Assembly (NCBI GenBank): GCA_050741915.1
Contig: JBOGEX010000036.1
Coordinates: 1 to 47,839 of the forward strand
Reading direction: 5' to 3'
DNA: 47,839 nucleotides
From: JACCTH01 sp050741915
Lineage (GTDB): Bacteria; Actinomycetota; Acidimicrobiia; Spongiisociales; ZC4RG35
Below are positions 41,161 to 47,839 of this stretch, piece by piece; within the stretch, counting starts at the first letter, position 1, and each line of letters begins with the position of its first letter. Under the pieces are notes generated by a model. The model worked only from the letters and a program-made list of their open reading frames with translations, was not told where the DNA came from and made no database searches. A program made the position numbers and the translations under genes.

Positions 41161-41667
41161 ATGACCACGGTCCGGCGTGTTCGCCGCATCATCCGCAAGA
41201 TCGACCCGTGGACGGTCCTCAAGGTCTCAGCTCTTCTCAATGTTGTGCTGGGGCTGGGGCTGGTCCTCGGTCTGGTCATGTTCTGGTCGGTGCTAACCGC
41301 AGCCGGTATTCCCGACAAGATCACCGAGATCCTGGTGAAGATCACCCTGCTCGACGAGGGCGAGAACCCCTTCGCCAACACCGAACGCTTCCTGCGGGCG
41401 GCGGTCTTCGGCTCAGTGGTATGGGCGGTGCTATCGACTGGGTTCGTGACCCTGGCAGCGGTCATGTACAACTTGGTGACTGACGTTGTCGGCGGTGTCG
41501 AGGTAGTCGTGCTGGAAGAGTCGCTGGCTCCGCTGAGCGTGGCGCCCGCCGCTCCCGCCCGCCGTTGGACCCCGGCCACTCCCAACAACGGCAAGCCCGA
41601 GCCCACCCTCGCCGAGCCCACGCTCGCCGACGAGCCGACCGAAGAAACCACCCCCGCCGTTCGCTGA
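41161..41667 (+). CDS. DUF3566 membrane protein
   Basis: A 168-residue two-helix membrane protein. The N-terminal RVRRIIRKIDPWTVLKVSALLNVVL and the two membrane segments (about 25-47 and 79-105) match DUF3566, the family of M. tuberculosis Rv0007, which also follows gyrA. The C-terminal tail after residue 120 is Pro/Ala/Glu-rich with a short repeat (PTLAE-PTLAD) and probably disordered. Function unknown; conservation next to gyrA in actinobacteria suggests a basic cell role. The 51-bp repeat begins six bases after the stop. Confidence 0.85.
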   Translation: MTTVRRVRRIIRKIDPWTVLKVSALLNVVLGLGLVLGLVMFWSVLTAAGIPDKITEILVKITLLDEGENPFANTERFLRAAVFGSVVWAVLSTGFVTLAAVMYNLVTDVVGGVEVVVLEESLAPLSVAPAAPARRWTPATPNNGKPEPTLAEPTLADEPTEETTPAVR

Positions 41668-41673
41668 CCAATT

Positions 41674-41724
41674 GCGAACCCAGGGTTATAACCCGGCGAA
41701 ACCGACGTCTACGGCCCACAGAAC
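41674..41724 (-). repeat. 51-bp dispersed repeat, copy 2
   Basis: Same 51-bp element as at 10494 and 45034, here inverted. The variable 9-bp centre is CCGGGTTAT (on the element strand) and with the flanking AACCC makes GGGTTATAACCC. It starts with GCGAACCCAGGGTT exactly six bases after the stop of the DUF3566 gene, the same spacing as copy 1 after argG. The next gene on the other side is convergent. Confidence 0.85.
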
Positions 41725-41732
41725 GGCGATGA

Positions 41733-42386
41733 CTAAGGCCTGATCGCGGCCACCAGTCCCATCGCTTCCGCCCTGCTGAGATACATCTGAGGGGAATCCC
41801 AGACCCGGACAATTCCGGCCGGTGGCACCAGACCCACCCCGGCGGCGAGAGCGATCGTGGTGAGGAAAATATGATCATCGACCACCGCCTGCCTGGTGCC
41901 GTTTCCCTCCACCAGAACCGATGCCCAGCCCGGGGGAGCGGTCGCCTCGACCACCTTCACCCGGAGTTCCGCCAACTCCACCCCGGAGACGCTCCCCACC
42001 GGCATCGGGAAACCGATTTTGATGGGTCCAGAGCCGCTGACCCCGGGGCGGGCAATTGAGACCTGGGAGACGTTGGTCCCCTGGGATTCGAGTCGAGCTG
42101 CCATCGCCAGTCCCAGGCCAAGCAGAGACGCACCCACAACAGCCGGTACCGGGCTGACATCGATCTCGGCGGCCGAGAGGGCGGCGGCTTGGGCTTGGGC
42201 GGCCACGGCAAAGGCTTCGGGGCCTGAACTTACGACCAGGTCGAATCCAGCCGGGCTCGTGACCTCGTCGATCACAGAGGAGGACGCCTGTCCCATGAAG
42301 GCAATGCGCTCGACGGAAGCTTCGGAGCGGAGGACGTGGGCGATCCGCAAATCGCGGTCTTGGTCGGCGAGGACCAGAACTTTCAA
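41733..42386 (-). CDS. protein of unknown function
   Basis: A 217-residue protein, not recognised. It begins like a Rossmann-type fold (MKVLVLADQDRDLRIAHVL) but lacks a glycine-rich nucleotide loop. The middle is Ala-rich with a hydrophobic stretch VPAVVGASLLGLGLAMAARL (about 80-100), which could be a buried helix or a membrane segment. It starts with TTG overlapping the stop of a 40-residue membrane protein gene (TTGA), so the two form a unit. Its 3' end faces the 51-bp repeat. No catalytic motif is evident. Confidence 0.6.
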   Translation of the reverse strand: MKVLVLADQDRDLRIAHVLRSEASVERIAFMGQASSSVIDEVTSPAGFDLVVSSGPEAFAVAAQAQAAALSAAEIDVSPVPAVVGASLLGLGLAMAARLESQGTNVSQVSIARPGVSGSGPIKIGFPMPVGSVSGVELAELRVKVVEATAPPGWASVLVEGNGTRQAVVDDHIFLTTIALAAGVGLVPPAGIVRVWDSPQMYLSRAEAMGLVAAIRP

Positions 42387-42505
42387 CTGAGAGAGACCGG
42401 TTCCCAGGCCTCGGTTGACTTGTTTTCTTCGATCCTCTTCTGAAGCAGCGTGGCCAGGACGGCGGTGAGGGCTCCCACGGCAATGATGATCGGCAGTGGT
42501 TTCAC
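42383..42505 (-). CDS. small single-helix membrane protein (40 residues)
   Basis: Starts VKPLPIIIAVGALTAVLATL (GTG start), giving one membrane helix, then a charged tail ending EAWEPVSLS. Supported by the TTGA overlap with the next gene and by a plausible topology, but it is too short for family assignment. The GTG lies within an inverted repeat TTCAC-AAC-GTGAA (42501-42513), which could regulate it. No clear ribosome site. Confidence 0.5.
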   Translation of the reverse strand: MKPLPIIIAVGALTAVLATLLQKRIEENKSTEAWEPVSLS

Positions 42506-42591
42506 GTTGTGAAGTCTATGGCGAGATGCCGAGAAAGTAAGGAGCAGCCGCGAGCGTGCACCGAAGGTGATGGCCGGTAAAACTGGTCGTA

Positions 42592-43485
42592 GTGCGGGTT
42601 GCGACCTGGAACGTGAACTCATTGGCGGCCCGGATACCCGCCATCGAGGCATGGCTTGACCGCGCGGCACCGGACATCCTGCTCATGCAAGAAACAAAAC
42701 TGGCCGACGAGCAGGTTCCGGAGCTTCCTTTTCGGATGGCCGGCTACGAGGTGGCCCATCACGGTGAAGGACGATGGAACGGGGTCGCGGTCGCCAGCCG
42801 GATCGGAATCTCCGACATCATCAGCAACTTCGGGGACGGTCCTGTGCGCGACAGCAGACAAGCCTCGGGCCGCGGTGCGGCAGAGGAGGACTTCAATCCC
42901 TTCAACGAAGCCCGCATGATGAGCGCCGTCTGCGGTGGGATTCACTTTGTCAGTCTCTACGCCCCCAACGGGCGCGCCCTCGACTCGCCCTTCTACGAGG
43001 GAAAGCTCGCCTGGTACGAGCGGCTGCATCGCTGGCTGGTGGAAACCAAATCGCCGAACGAGCCCTTGGTGGTCGGTGGCGACTTCAACGCCACGCCCAC
43101 CGATGAGGACGTTTGGGACCCGGCGGCGGCGCACGGCGGTACCCATGTTTCTCCGCGCGAGCGCGCCGCTCTGGAAACGTTGCGGGGCTGGGGTCTCGTC
43201 GACCTCTTCCGTCAGCACAATGCTGAAGCTGGTCGCTTCACCTGGTGGGACTACCGGGCCGGCATGTTTCACAAGAACAAGGGCATGCGGATCGATTTGC
43301 TTTATGGAACCAGCTCCGTGGCCGAGCGCACCGTCTGGTCTGAGATCGACCGCGAGGCCCGCAAGGGACCGCCAACTCCTTCGGATCATGCCCCGGTGGT
43401 GATCGACCTCGATGAACCTGGGACACCCTTCGATGCCGACTGGGAGGGGGCGCTCGCCCGGATCGCCAAACGGACGAAAAAGTAG
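42592..43485 (+). CDS. xth: exodeoxyribonuclease III (AP endonuclease)
   Basis: A 297-residue EEP-fold DNA repair nuclease. Its active-site residues appear in order: Asn in ATWNVNSLAARI, Glu in LLMQETKLAD, Tyr-Ala-Pro-Asn in SLYAPNGRAL, Asp-Asn in VVGGDFNATPTDEDVWDP, Asp in GMRIDLLYG, and the final SDHAPVVIDL. The NGRAL/DEDVWDP pattern is that of ExoIII rather than other EEP enzymes. It cuts at abasic sites and removes 3' blocks. The GTG start lacks a good ribosome site and may be leaderless. Confidence 0.94.
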   Translation: MRVATWNVNSLAARIPAIEAWLDRAAPDILLMQETKLADEQVPELPFRMAGYEVAHHGEGRWNGVAVASRIGISDIISNFGDGPVRDSRQASGRGAAEEDFNPFNEARMMSAVCGGIHFVSLYAPNGRALDSPFYEGKLAWYERLHRWLVETKSPNEPLVVGGDFNATPTDEDVWDPAAAHGGTHVSPRERAALETLRGWGLVDLFRQHNAEAGRFTWWDYRAGMFHKNKGMRIDLLYGTSSVAERTVWSEIDREARKGPPTPSDHAPVVIDLDEPGTPFDADWEGALARIAKRTKK

Positions 43486-43487
43486 GG

Positions 43488-43901
43488 CTAGGCGCGGTCG
43501 GTGATCTGTTGCACCGCCCAGCGGTTGCCGTCGGGATCGCTGAAGTAGACGAAGCCGACGTTGTTCAAGTCGTCACCGTCCTCCATCGGGCGCAACCCGT
43601 CGTTCCCGTAAACCTGAACCTCGGTTGCCTGTACCCCTCGCTGCACCAGCTCAGCGTGGGCGCGCTGGATGTCGGAAACGACCAACTGCAGGCCTTCGAG
43701 AGAGCCTGGCTTCATCGCTCCGAGACCTTGGCCGATGACGATCGAGCACCCCGAGCCGGGCGGGGTGAGCTGCACCACCCGCAAGTCGTCGCTGATTCGA
43801 GTGTCGTGATCGACGTGAAAACCGAGACCACTCTCATAAAAGCCCTTCGAGCGGTCGACATCGGAAACCGGCACGACCACCACCTCCAGGGTCCAGTTCA
43901 T
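43488..43901 (-). CDS. VOC family protein (glyoxalase/bleomycin-resistance fold)
   Basis: A 137-residue protein with two beta-alpha-beta-beta-beta modules: VVVVPVSDVDRSKGFYESGLGF opens the first, LVVSDIQRAHAELVQRGV the second, and VYFSDPDGNRWAVQQ closes it with the usual metal-side glutamine/tryptophan region. Such proteins bind metals and act as dioxygenases, lyases or drug binders; the substrate is unknown. Its ATG follows the dehydratase stop directly (TGAATG), with AGGAGG in the dehydratase tail as its ribosome site, so the two are co-translated. Confidence 0.85.
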   Translation of the reverse strand: MNWTLEVVVVPVSDVDRSKGFYESGLGFHVDHDTRISDDLRVVQLTPPGSGCSIVIGQGLGAMKPGSLEGLQLVVSDIQRAHAELVQRGVQATEVQVYGNDGLRPMEDGDDLNNVGFVYFSDPDGNRWAVQQITDRA

Positions 43902-44873
43902 TCAGCCTCCTCCTTTGGAGAGCAGTGCCTGCAGTTGGGGGCGACTGATATTGCCGCCGCTCAGAACCACCGCCACCCTCTTTCCCGCCAACTCTTCCTT
44001 GAGCTTGAGCGCCGCCGCGGTCGAAGCCGCCCCGGCTGCCTCGACCATATTGCGAGTTGCATCGATCAGGCGGAGCTGGGCCTCTTGGATTTCGTCGTCA
44101 GTGACGAGAATGAAGTCGTCTAATAGCTCCCACATGATCGTCTGCGGCAGCTCGAAGGGCGCCCTGGTCGCCAACCCTTCGGCGATCGTCTCGTTTTTAT
44201 CCTCCACCAGCGCCCGCTCCTTCCAAGAGCGAAAGGCGGCCGGTGCCTGGGCGGACTGCACTCCGATCACGCGGATCGCCGGGTCGACGGAATGGGCAAC
44301 GATGCACGCACCCGAGGCACCGCTTCCCCCGCCGACGGGAACGATCAGGATCTCGATCGATGGCTCTTGCTCCAGGATCTCAAGGGTCGAGGTGGCAACG
44401 CCGGAAATCAGGTGTGGTTCGTCTCCAGAGTCGATGTACCGGTTACCGAGCGAGCTGGCCAGCTCTCGGCAATGGGCTTTGGCGTCGTCGAAGTCGCGCC
44501 CATGCTCGACCAGGTGCGCCCCCAGGGCCCGCATCGAGGCCAGCTTGGCGGGGTTGGCATGCTCGGGAACGCAGATGATTGCCTTGACTCCGAAGAGCCG
44601 GGCCGCAAAGGCGATCGATTGCCCATGGTTGCCGGTCGACGCCGTGATGACCCCGCTCGTGCGCTCTTCATCGCTCAACTGGGAGATCAGATTGACGCCC
44701 CCGCGCACCTTGAAGGCACCAATCGGTTGGTGGTTCTCGTGTTTGACGAAAACCTCGGTGCCCACCATGTCGGTGAGCACCGGGTAGGAATAGAGCGGGG
44801 TCGGTTTGAGATAGGGAGTGATTCGCCGACGGGCGGCCAGCACGTCGGCGAAGGTGGGGATGGGAAAGCCCAT
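43902..44873 (-). CDS. threonine/serine dehydratase (PLP fold type II)
   Basis: A 323-residue PLP enzyme that deaminates threonine or serine to a 2-oxo acid, or possibly racemises serine. The Schiff-base lysine lies in HENHQPIGAFKVRGG, the PLP-phosphate loop is VPVGGGSGASGA, and STGNHGQSIAFAAR contacts the carboxylate. It has no C-terminal ACT regulatory domain, so it is the short catabolic/racemase-like type rather than biosynthetic IlvA. Its ATG shares one base with the stop of a 40-residue lysine-rich gene (TGATG) and its stop abuts the VOC gene. Confidence 0.88.
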   Translation of the reverse strand: MGFPIPTFADVLAARRRITPYLKPTPLYSYPVLTDMVGTEVFVKHENHQPIGAFKVRGGVNLISQLSDEERTSGVITASTGNHGQSIAFAARLFGVKAIICVPEHANPAKLASMRALGAHLVEHGRDFDDAKAHCRELASSLGNRYIDSGDEPHLISGVATSTLEILEQEPSIEILIVPVGGGSGASGACIVAHSVDPAIRVIGVQSAQAPAAFRSWKERALVEDKNETIAEGLATRAPFELPQTIMWELLDDFILVTDDEIQEAQLRLIDATRNMVEAAGAASTAAALKLKEELAGKRVAVVLSGGNISRPQLQALLSKGGG

Positions 44874-44995
44874 CAGCCGCCCGTGGTGCGGAGCTTGTCC
44901 TTGGCCTTTTTCTCTTTCTTCTGTTGACGTTTTTGCTTGGGGTCTTTGGCCGGGGCCTTCTTGTTGTTCCGCCCCCCCTTGTCCTTATTCGCCAT
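44873..44995 (-). CDS. tiny lysine-rich protein (40 residues)
   Basis: A 40-residue protein beginning MANKDKGGRNNKKAPAK and containing about one-third lysine. Short proteins with this DKGGRN(N/E)KK opening occur in other actinobacteria (recollection, not checked), and the charge suggests nucleic acid or ribosome binding. It is too short for a domain call. The stop and the dehydratase start share a base (TGATG), which supports that it is translated. Confidence 0.6.
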   Translation of the reverse strand: MANKDKGGRNNKKAPAKDPKQKRQQKKEKKAKDKLRTTGG

Positions 44996-45033
44996 GCGGT
45001 CCTCCGTGACTCGACGAGTCACCAATTCTTGCT

Positions 45034-45084
45034 GTTCTGTGGGCCCTAGACGTCGGTTTCGAGTGGTTACAACCCTGGGTTCGC
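45034..45084 (+). repeat. 51-bp dispersed repeat, copy 3
   Basis: Third copy of the element, variable centre AGTGGTTAC. Read along the minus strand it begins with GCGAACCCAGGGTT inside the 3' end of the TIMP-like gene, so the repeat itself provides the last codons (Ala-Asn-Pro-Gly-Leu) and the TAA stop. Orientation relative to the upstream gene is the same as for copies 1 and 2. Confidence 0.85.
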
Positions 45085-45576
45085 CAGTCGACGGCGGCCG
45101 ATGAGCCAGAAGGCGCCGACCAGCACCACCGCTCCGGCACCCAGCCACACGGCCTGCCAGTCGAAGTTGGCCGCAGGCGTCGCCGCAACGGGCGGGGTGC
45201 CGGGGCCGAGGGCATTGATCGCGGTATCGGGATCGGTGGTCGAGCACAAGCTGGAGGTCAAAAACCCTTGGTCGTCGTTGGCGAAGATCGCCATGCGAGC
45301 ACCGACGTTGGCGTCGATTCCACAACCGGCGCTGTTGGACGGAGTAACAACATCAACTTGGGCCCCAACCTCGCCAGCCAGAACGGTGTCGACGTCGAAG
45401 GTCAATGTGTGGTTGGTTCCTCCGGGAGCTACATCTGACATCGTGCCGACGAAGGCGATGGGGGCGAAGTCGAGCATCTCCTCGGGATTAGCCATCACGC
45501 AGCTGCAGCCGTATGCGGGGCTGGCGAGGACGAGCAACGAAACCGTGAGTAACAGAAGAGGGAGAAATCTTCGCAT
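45067..45576 (-). CDS. secreted TIMP/netrin-like domain protein with C-terminal membrane helix
   Basis: A 169-residue exported protein. A signal peptide (MRRFLPLLLLTVSLLVLASPAYG) is followed immediately by Cys-Ser-Cys, the hallmark of bacterial TIMP/NTR-like domains, then an OB-like beta-rich region with later cysteines (NSAGCGID, SSLCSTT) suited to disulfides. A membrane helix near the end (about 144-162) and GRRR anchor it. A lipoprotein is less likely because AYGC is a poor lipobox. The ATG at 45576 begins the signal peptide. The last five residues and stop come from the 51-bp repeat, suggesting the gene end was rebuilt by insertion. Confidence 0.75.
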   Translation of the reverse strand: MRRFLPLLLLTVSLLVLASPAYGCSCVMANPEEMLDFAPIAFVGTMSDVAPGGTNHTLTFDVDTVLAGEVGAQVDVVTPSNSAGCGIDANVGARMAIFANDDQGFLTSSLCSTTDPDTAINALGPGTPPVAATPAANFDWQAVWLGAGAVVLVGAFWLIGRRRLANPGL

Positions 45577-45662
45577 GTGACTCAGACGGCGGCTGCAGCC
45601 GGATGGTTCCGGTATGCCGCGCGGTGGCGGCAGTTGTCCTGCCGGCGATACCGTTATCCGAC

Positions 45663-47027
45663 ATGTGCCGGCGTGGGATTTCGGCCCGATTACGTTGGGC
45701 ACCCATCGTCGGCGTCGTCGCTTGGTTGACCGCGCTGCCGGCGCCAGCACTTGCCCATGGCCTCGGGGGGCGAAGCGACCTCCCTGTCCCGTTGAGCTAC
45801 TTCGTGGCCGGTGCCCTGTCGGTCCTCGTGATCACCTTCGTCGCTCTGATTCGCCTGTGGCCTCAACCAAGGCTGCAGCAGCCTCCCCCTTTGCGCCCGA
45901 TCCGGCTTCCAGGCTGGAGGCTGATTTCTTCCGTTCTCCGCTGGTTAGGAGTCACCGGCCTTACGGTCGTTGTCTTGGCCGGACTTTTTGGAGCCGACAA
46001 CAGTGTCCGCAATGCGGCCCCCGTGCTGATGTGGGTCGGGCTCTGGTTGATTGTCCCTTTTGCCTCGGCGGCAGTGGGCGATCTCTACCGGTTGATGAAT
46101 CCGTGGGACTCATTGGTCAGATGGGCTGGTCGGTCCACGCCAGTGCGGGCGTGGCCAGCGGCCCTCGGGCTGTGGCCCGCGCTGGCTCTGTTCCTCGGTT
46201 TCGTATGGATGGAACTGATCTATCCCCGCTCGGCCGACCCGGGGACGGTGGCAGGGGCTGCCCTGGTTTTCGGCCTGCTGCTGGTGACGGCTGCTGACCG
46301 ATGGGAAGGCGGCCTGGAGGGGCTGGACCCCTTCAGAACCTACAACGGTCTCGTGTCCGCGCTCGCACCGTTTGATCTCGACCGCGCACGAGGTCTCCGG
46401 TGGCGGGGGTGGCTGCGAGCGCTGCCCATTCTCCCGCACAGGCCGGGTCTGACCGCTTTCGTCATCGCCATGATCGCGACTGTGACCTATGACGGCCTGT
46501 CAGCCACCACTTGGTACGACCGCACCTTCGGATCCTTTGGCGTCTCGATAGCAGGGAGTTCCCTTTTGTTGCTGGCGACCGGCGGCTCGGTGGGCCTGAC
46601 TTACGCTGGCGCCTGCTGGGCGGCGGCCCGGCAGGCCGGGGGAGAATGGACAACAACATCCGTTGCCCAACGATTCGCCCACACTCTGGTCCCGATCGCC
46701 TTTGCCTATGCCTTCGCTCACTACTTCACCTTGGTGATATTCGAAGGTCAGCTGATTTTGAGCACGATCAGCGATCCGCTCGGACGGGGGTGGAACCTGT
46801 TGGGGACGGCCGGGAGATCGGTGGATTTCACCGTCCTTTCCCCGTATGCGATTTGGTGGATGCAGGTGGCAACGATCGTGGTCGGTCACGTGGCCGGCGT
46901 GGTGCTGGCCCACGATCGGGCGTTGTTCGATTTCCCCGGCGCAAGGGCGGTTCGTAGTCAGTACCTCATGCTGGCGCTGATGATCCTTCTCACCGCTTTG
47001 GGTCTGGTCATCCTCGCCACCACCTGA
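45663..47027 (+). CDS. multi-pass membrane protein of the 'fenitrothion hydrolase'-annotated family
   Basis: A 454-residue protein with a signal-like first helix and about ten further membrane segments. The start of the mature part, AHGLGGRSDLPVP, followed by a membrane helix ending in LIRLWPQPRLQ, and GDLYRLMNPWDSL in a loop, match actinobacterial proteins named after fenitrothion hydrolase. That name rests on one characterised relative and should not be read as function. Histidines in AHG and FAHYFTLVIFEGQ could bind a metal (inference). ATG at 45663 chosen; an ATG at 45603 is possible. Divergent from the TIMP-like gene. Confidence 0.7.
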   Translation: MCRRGISARLRWAPIVGVVAWLTALPAPALAHGLGGRSDLPVPLSYFVAGALSVLVITFVALIRLWPQPRLQQPPPLRPIRLPGWRLISSVLRWLGVTGLTVVVLAGLFGADNSVRNAAPVLMWVGLWLIVPFASAAVGDLYRLMNPWDSLVRWAGRSTPVRAWPAALGLWPALALFLGFVWMELIYPRSADPGTVAGAALVFGLLLVTAADRWEGGLEGLDPFRTYNGLVSALAPFDLDRARGLRWRGWLRALPILPHRPGLTAFVIAMIATVTYDGLSATTWYDRTFGSFGVSIAGSSLLLLATGGSVGLTYAGACWAAARQAGGEWTTTSVAQRFAHTLVPIAFAYAFAHYFTLVIFEGQLILSTISDPLGRGWNLLGTAGRSVDFTVLSPYAIWWMQVATIVVGHVAGVVLAHDRALFDFPGARAVRSQYLMLALMILLTALGLVILATT

Positions 47028-47126
47028 CTAGTCCCAACGCGCCATGGAGCCCGCGACGACGACCGACGAACCGTTATCCGGGCGCCGCCCGTATTGTTCC
47101 CACGCGATAGGAGAGGAGGGAGTTAG

Positions 47127-47618
47127 GTGAGAAAGCCACTCTTGTTGGCTGTTCTGGTCGGGCTGTTGGTGGTGGCGTTTATCGTTCCGGGGGCGTCGGC
47201 CGGTAAGGATGCTGACTTTGCGTCGCCGATGTCACATGCTCAAGAGGTGGGGTCGGTCAATGCCCCGGGCGCCGGCGGCTATGCCGAGTACTGGGTCGAT
47301 GGTTCCATCCTTAACTACCGAATAGAGGTACGAAAGCTGACCGGCCCAGCAACCATGGCGCATATCCATGGACCCGGGGACCGTCACGAAAACGCTGGGA
47401 TCAGTATCTGGCTGTGCGGAACCGCGGCGCTGCCAGGCCCGGCCGGAACTCCCACGTGCAGTTCCGTGACCGACGGTGTTTTGGTGGAGGGCTCGGTGAC
47501 GGTGACGCTCGATCAACTCGCCATGCTCGAAGACAAGCTGGGATACACCAATGTTCACACCGCCCTGCACCCCGCGGGCGAGGTGAGGGGCCAAGTCCTT
47601 CGGGTCGGAAAGCCCTAA
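47127..47618 (+). CDS. exported CHRD domain protein
   Basis: A 163-residue protein with a signal peptide (cleavage likely after PGASA, near residue 25) and a CHRD domain: the SHAQEVGSVNAPGAGGYAEY opening, YRIEVRKLTGPATMAHIHGPG with the HIH motif, and the final LHPAGEVRGQVLR. CHRD domains were defined in chordin and occur in many bacterial exported proteins of unknown role. GGAGAGGAGGG before the GTG is a strong ribosome site. It is followed by an intrinsic-terminator-like hairpin, so it ends its transcript. Confidence 0.88.
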   Translation: MRKPLLLAVLVGLLVVAFIVPGASAGKDADFASPMSHAQEVGSVNAPGAGGYAEYWVDGSILNYRIEVRKLTGPATMAHIHGPGDRHENAGISIWLCGTAALPGPAGTPTCSSVTDGVLVEGSVTVTLDQLAMLEDKLGYTNVHTALHPAGEVRGQVLRVGKP

Positions 47619-47638
47619 AGAACACCACTGGTATCGCA

Positions 47639-47672
47639 AGAGAACCCCCGCCCGAGGGGGGGTTCTCTCTTT
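47639..47672 (+). terminator. intrinsic-terminator-like hairpin after the CHRD gene
   Basis: AGAGAACCCCC pairs perfectly with GGGGGTTCTCT (11 bp) around an 8-base loop and is followed by CTTT. It lies 20 bases after the CHRD stop. The U-run is short, but stem and place fit a Rho-independent terminator. Confidence 0.7.
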
Positions 47673-47682
47673 AGCAACCATT

Positions 47683-47726
47683 CTTGCGTAGAAATCCGCC
47701 AGTAAACCGGCTCATTTCTACGCAAG
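47683..47726. repeat. 13-bp perfect inverted repeat with 18-bp spacer
   Basis: CTTGCGTAGAAAT (47683-47695) and ATTTCTACGCAAG (47714-47726) are exact reverse complements. The word TACGCAAGTA at the right arm (47719-47728) recurs at 47824-47833 at the window edge. No gene is seen after the CHRD terminator, so this may be an operator or part of a larger repeat cut off by the window. Confidence 0.6.
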
Positions 47727-47839
47727 TACACAATGGGCGGGCGCGCCCACCTCGTAGGTGTGAAAATGGGGCAGTGGTGGTTCGGGTGTTGTCGTCGGTT
47801 TCTTCTTGGTGCCAGAAGGCCCGTACGCAAGTATGACGT

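Noticed and set aside
42501..42516. TTCACGTTGTGAAG-like sequence as a second parS site
   Set aside because: The two half-sites are separated by an extra GTT, so it does not have parS spacing.

Overview
The window looks like the chromosomal replication-origin neighbourhood of a high-GC, uncultured-type actinobacterium. The evidence is gene order. The run cca, pseudokinase, sigM, anti-sigma factor, trxB, trxA, cwlM, parB, parA, rsmG, jag, yidC, yidD, rnpA, rpmH, dnaA, dnaN, recF, dciA, gyrB, gyrA, DUF3566 is the classic actinobacterial origin block, comparable to Mycobacterium tuberculosis Rv3907c-Rv0007. GTG/TTG starts are common and most operons use 1-8 bp stop/start overlaps. Several departures from the textbook order (no argF in the arg operon, inverted recF-dciA, no MurJ flippase next to sigM) suggest a deep or little-studied lineage such as Acidimicrobiia. 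That placement is inference. No tRNA, rRNA, CRISPR array, insertion sequence or prophage was seen.

Layout. 1-9.1 kb: accessory metabolism. It holds a histidine phosphatase, a short-type cis-prenyltransferase with an AtuA-like protein, a PAQR/hemolysin III protein, an MFS transporter, an Xaa-Pro aminopeptidase, a membrane-anchored EEP nuclease/phosphatase and an AzlCD exporter. 9.2-16.4 kb: a minus-strand arginine operon argC-J-B-D-R-G-H without argF, with a perfect 24-bp palindrome in front of argC. 16.5-21.6 kb: tRNA CCA-adding enzyme, a PilT-like ATPase with altered catalytic motifs, an unknown protein, and a divergent HDAC-family deacetylase/GNAT pair. 21.6-26.0 kb: an envelope-stress type operon of MurJ-tail-like pseudokinase, ECF sigma factor, anti-sigma factor, small membrane protein, thioredoxin reductase and thioredoxin.

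26.1-31.9 kb (minus strand): pseudo-amidase CwlM, ParB, ParA, RsmG with a parS site on its start codon, Jag, YidC, YidD, RnpA and L34. 31.9-33.9 kb: divergent promoters, the likely oriC region and dnaA. 33.9-41.7 kb: dnaN, an inverted dciA-recF pair, gyrB, gyrA and a DUF3566 protein. 41.7-47.8 kb: accessory genes, namely an unknown two-gene unit, exodeoxyribonuclease III, a VOC protein, a threonine/serine dehydratase with a tiny lysine-rich leader gene, a TIMP/NTR-like secreted protein, a 'fenitrothion hydrolase'-type membrane protein and a CHRD protein.

Two dispersed repeat families cut across this layout. One is a GC-rich REP-like palindromic family at five intergenic sites. The other is a 51-bp element in three copies, with constant arms and a variable 9-bp centre. 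It is always oriented the same way at the 3' end of the preceding gene. The strongest candidates for new biology are this 51-bp 3'-end element, the freestanding pseudokinase split from MurJ, and the rpmH-rnpA junction, where rnpA has no canonical start downstream of the visible promoter and a CTGA overlap is the best candidate.
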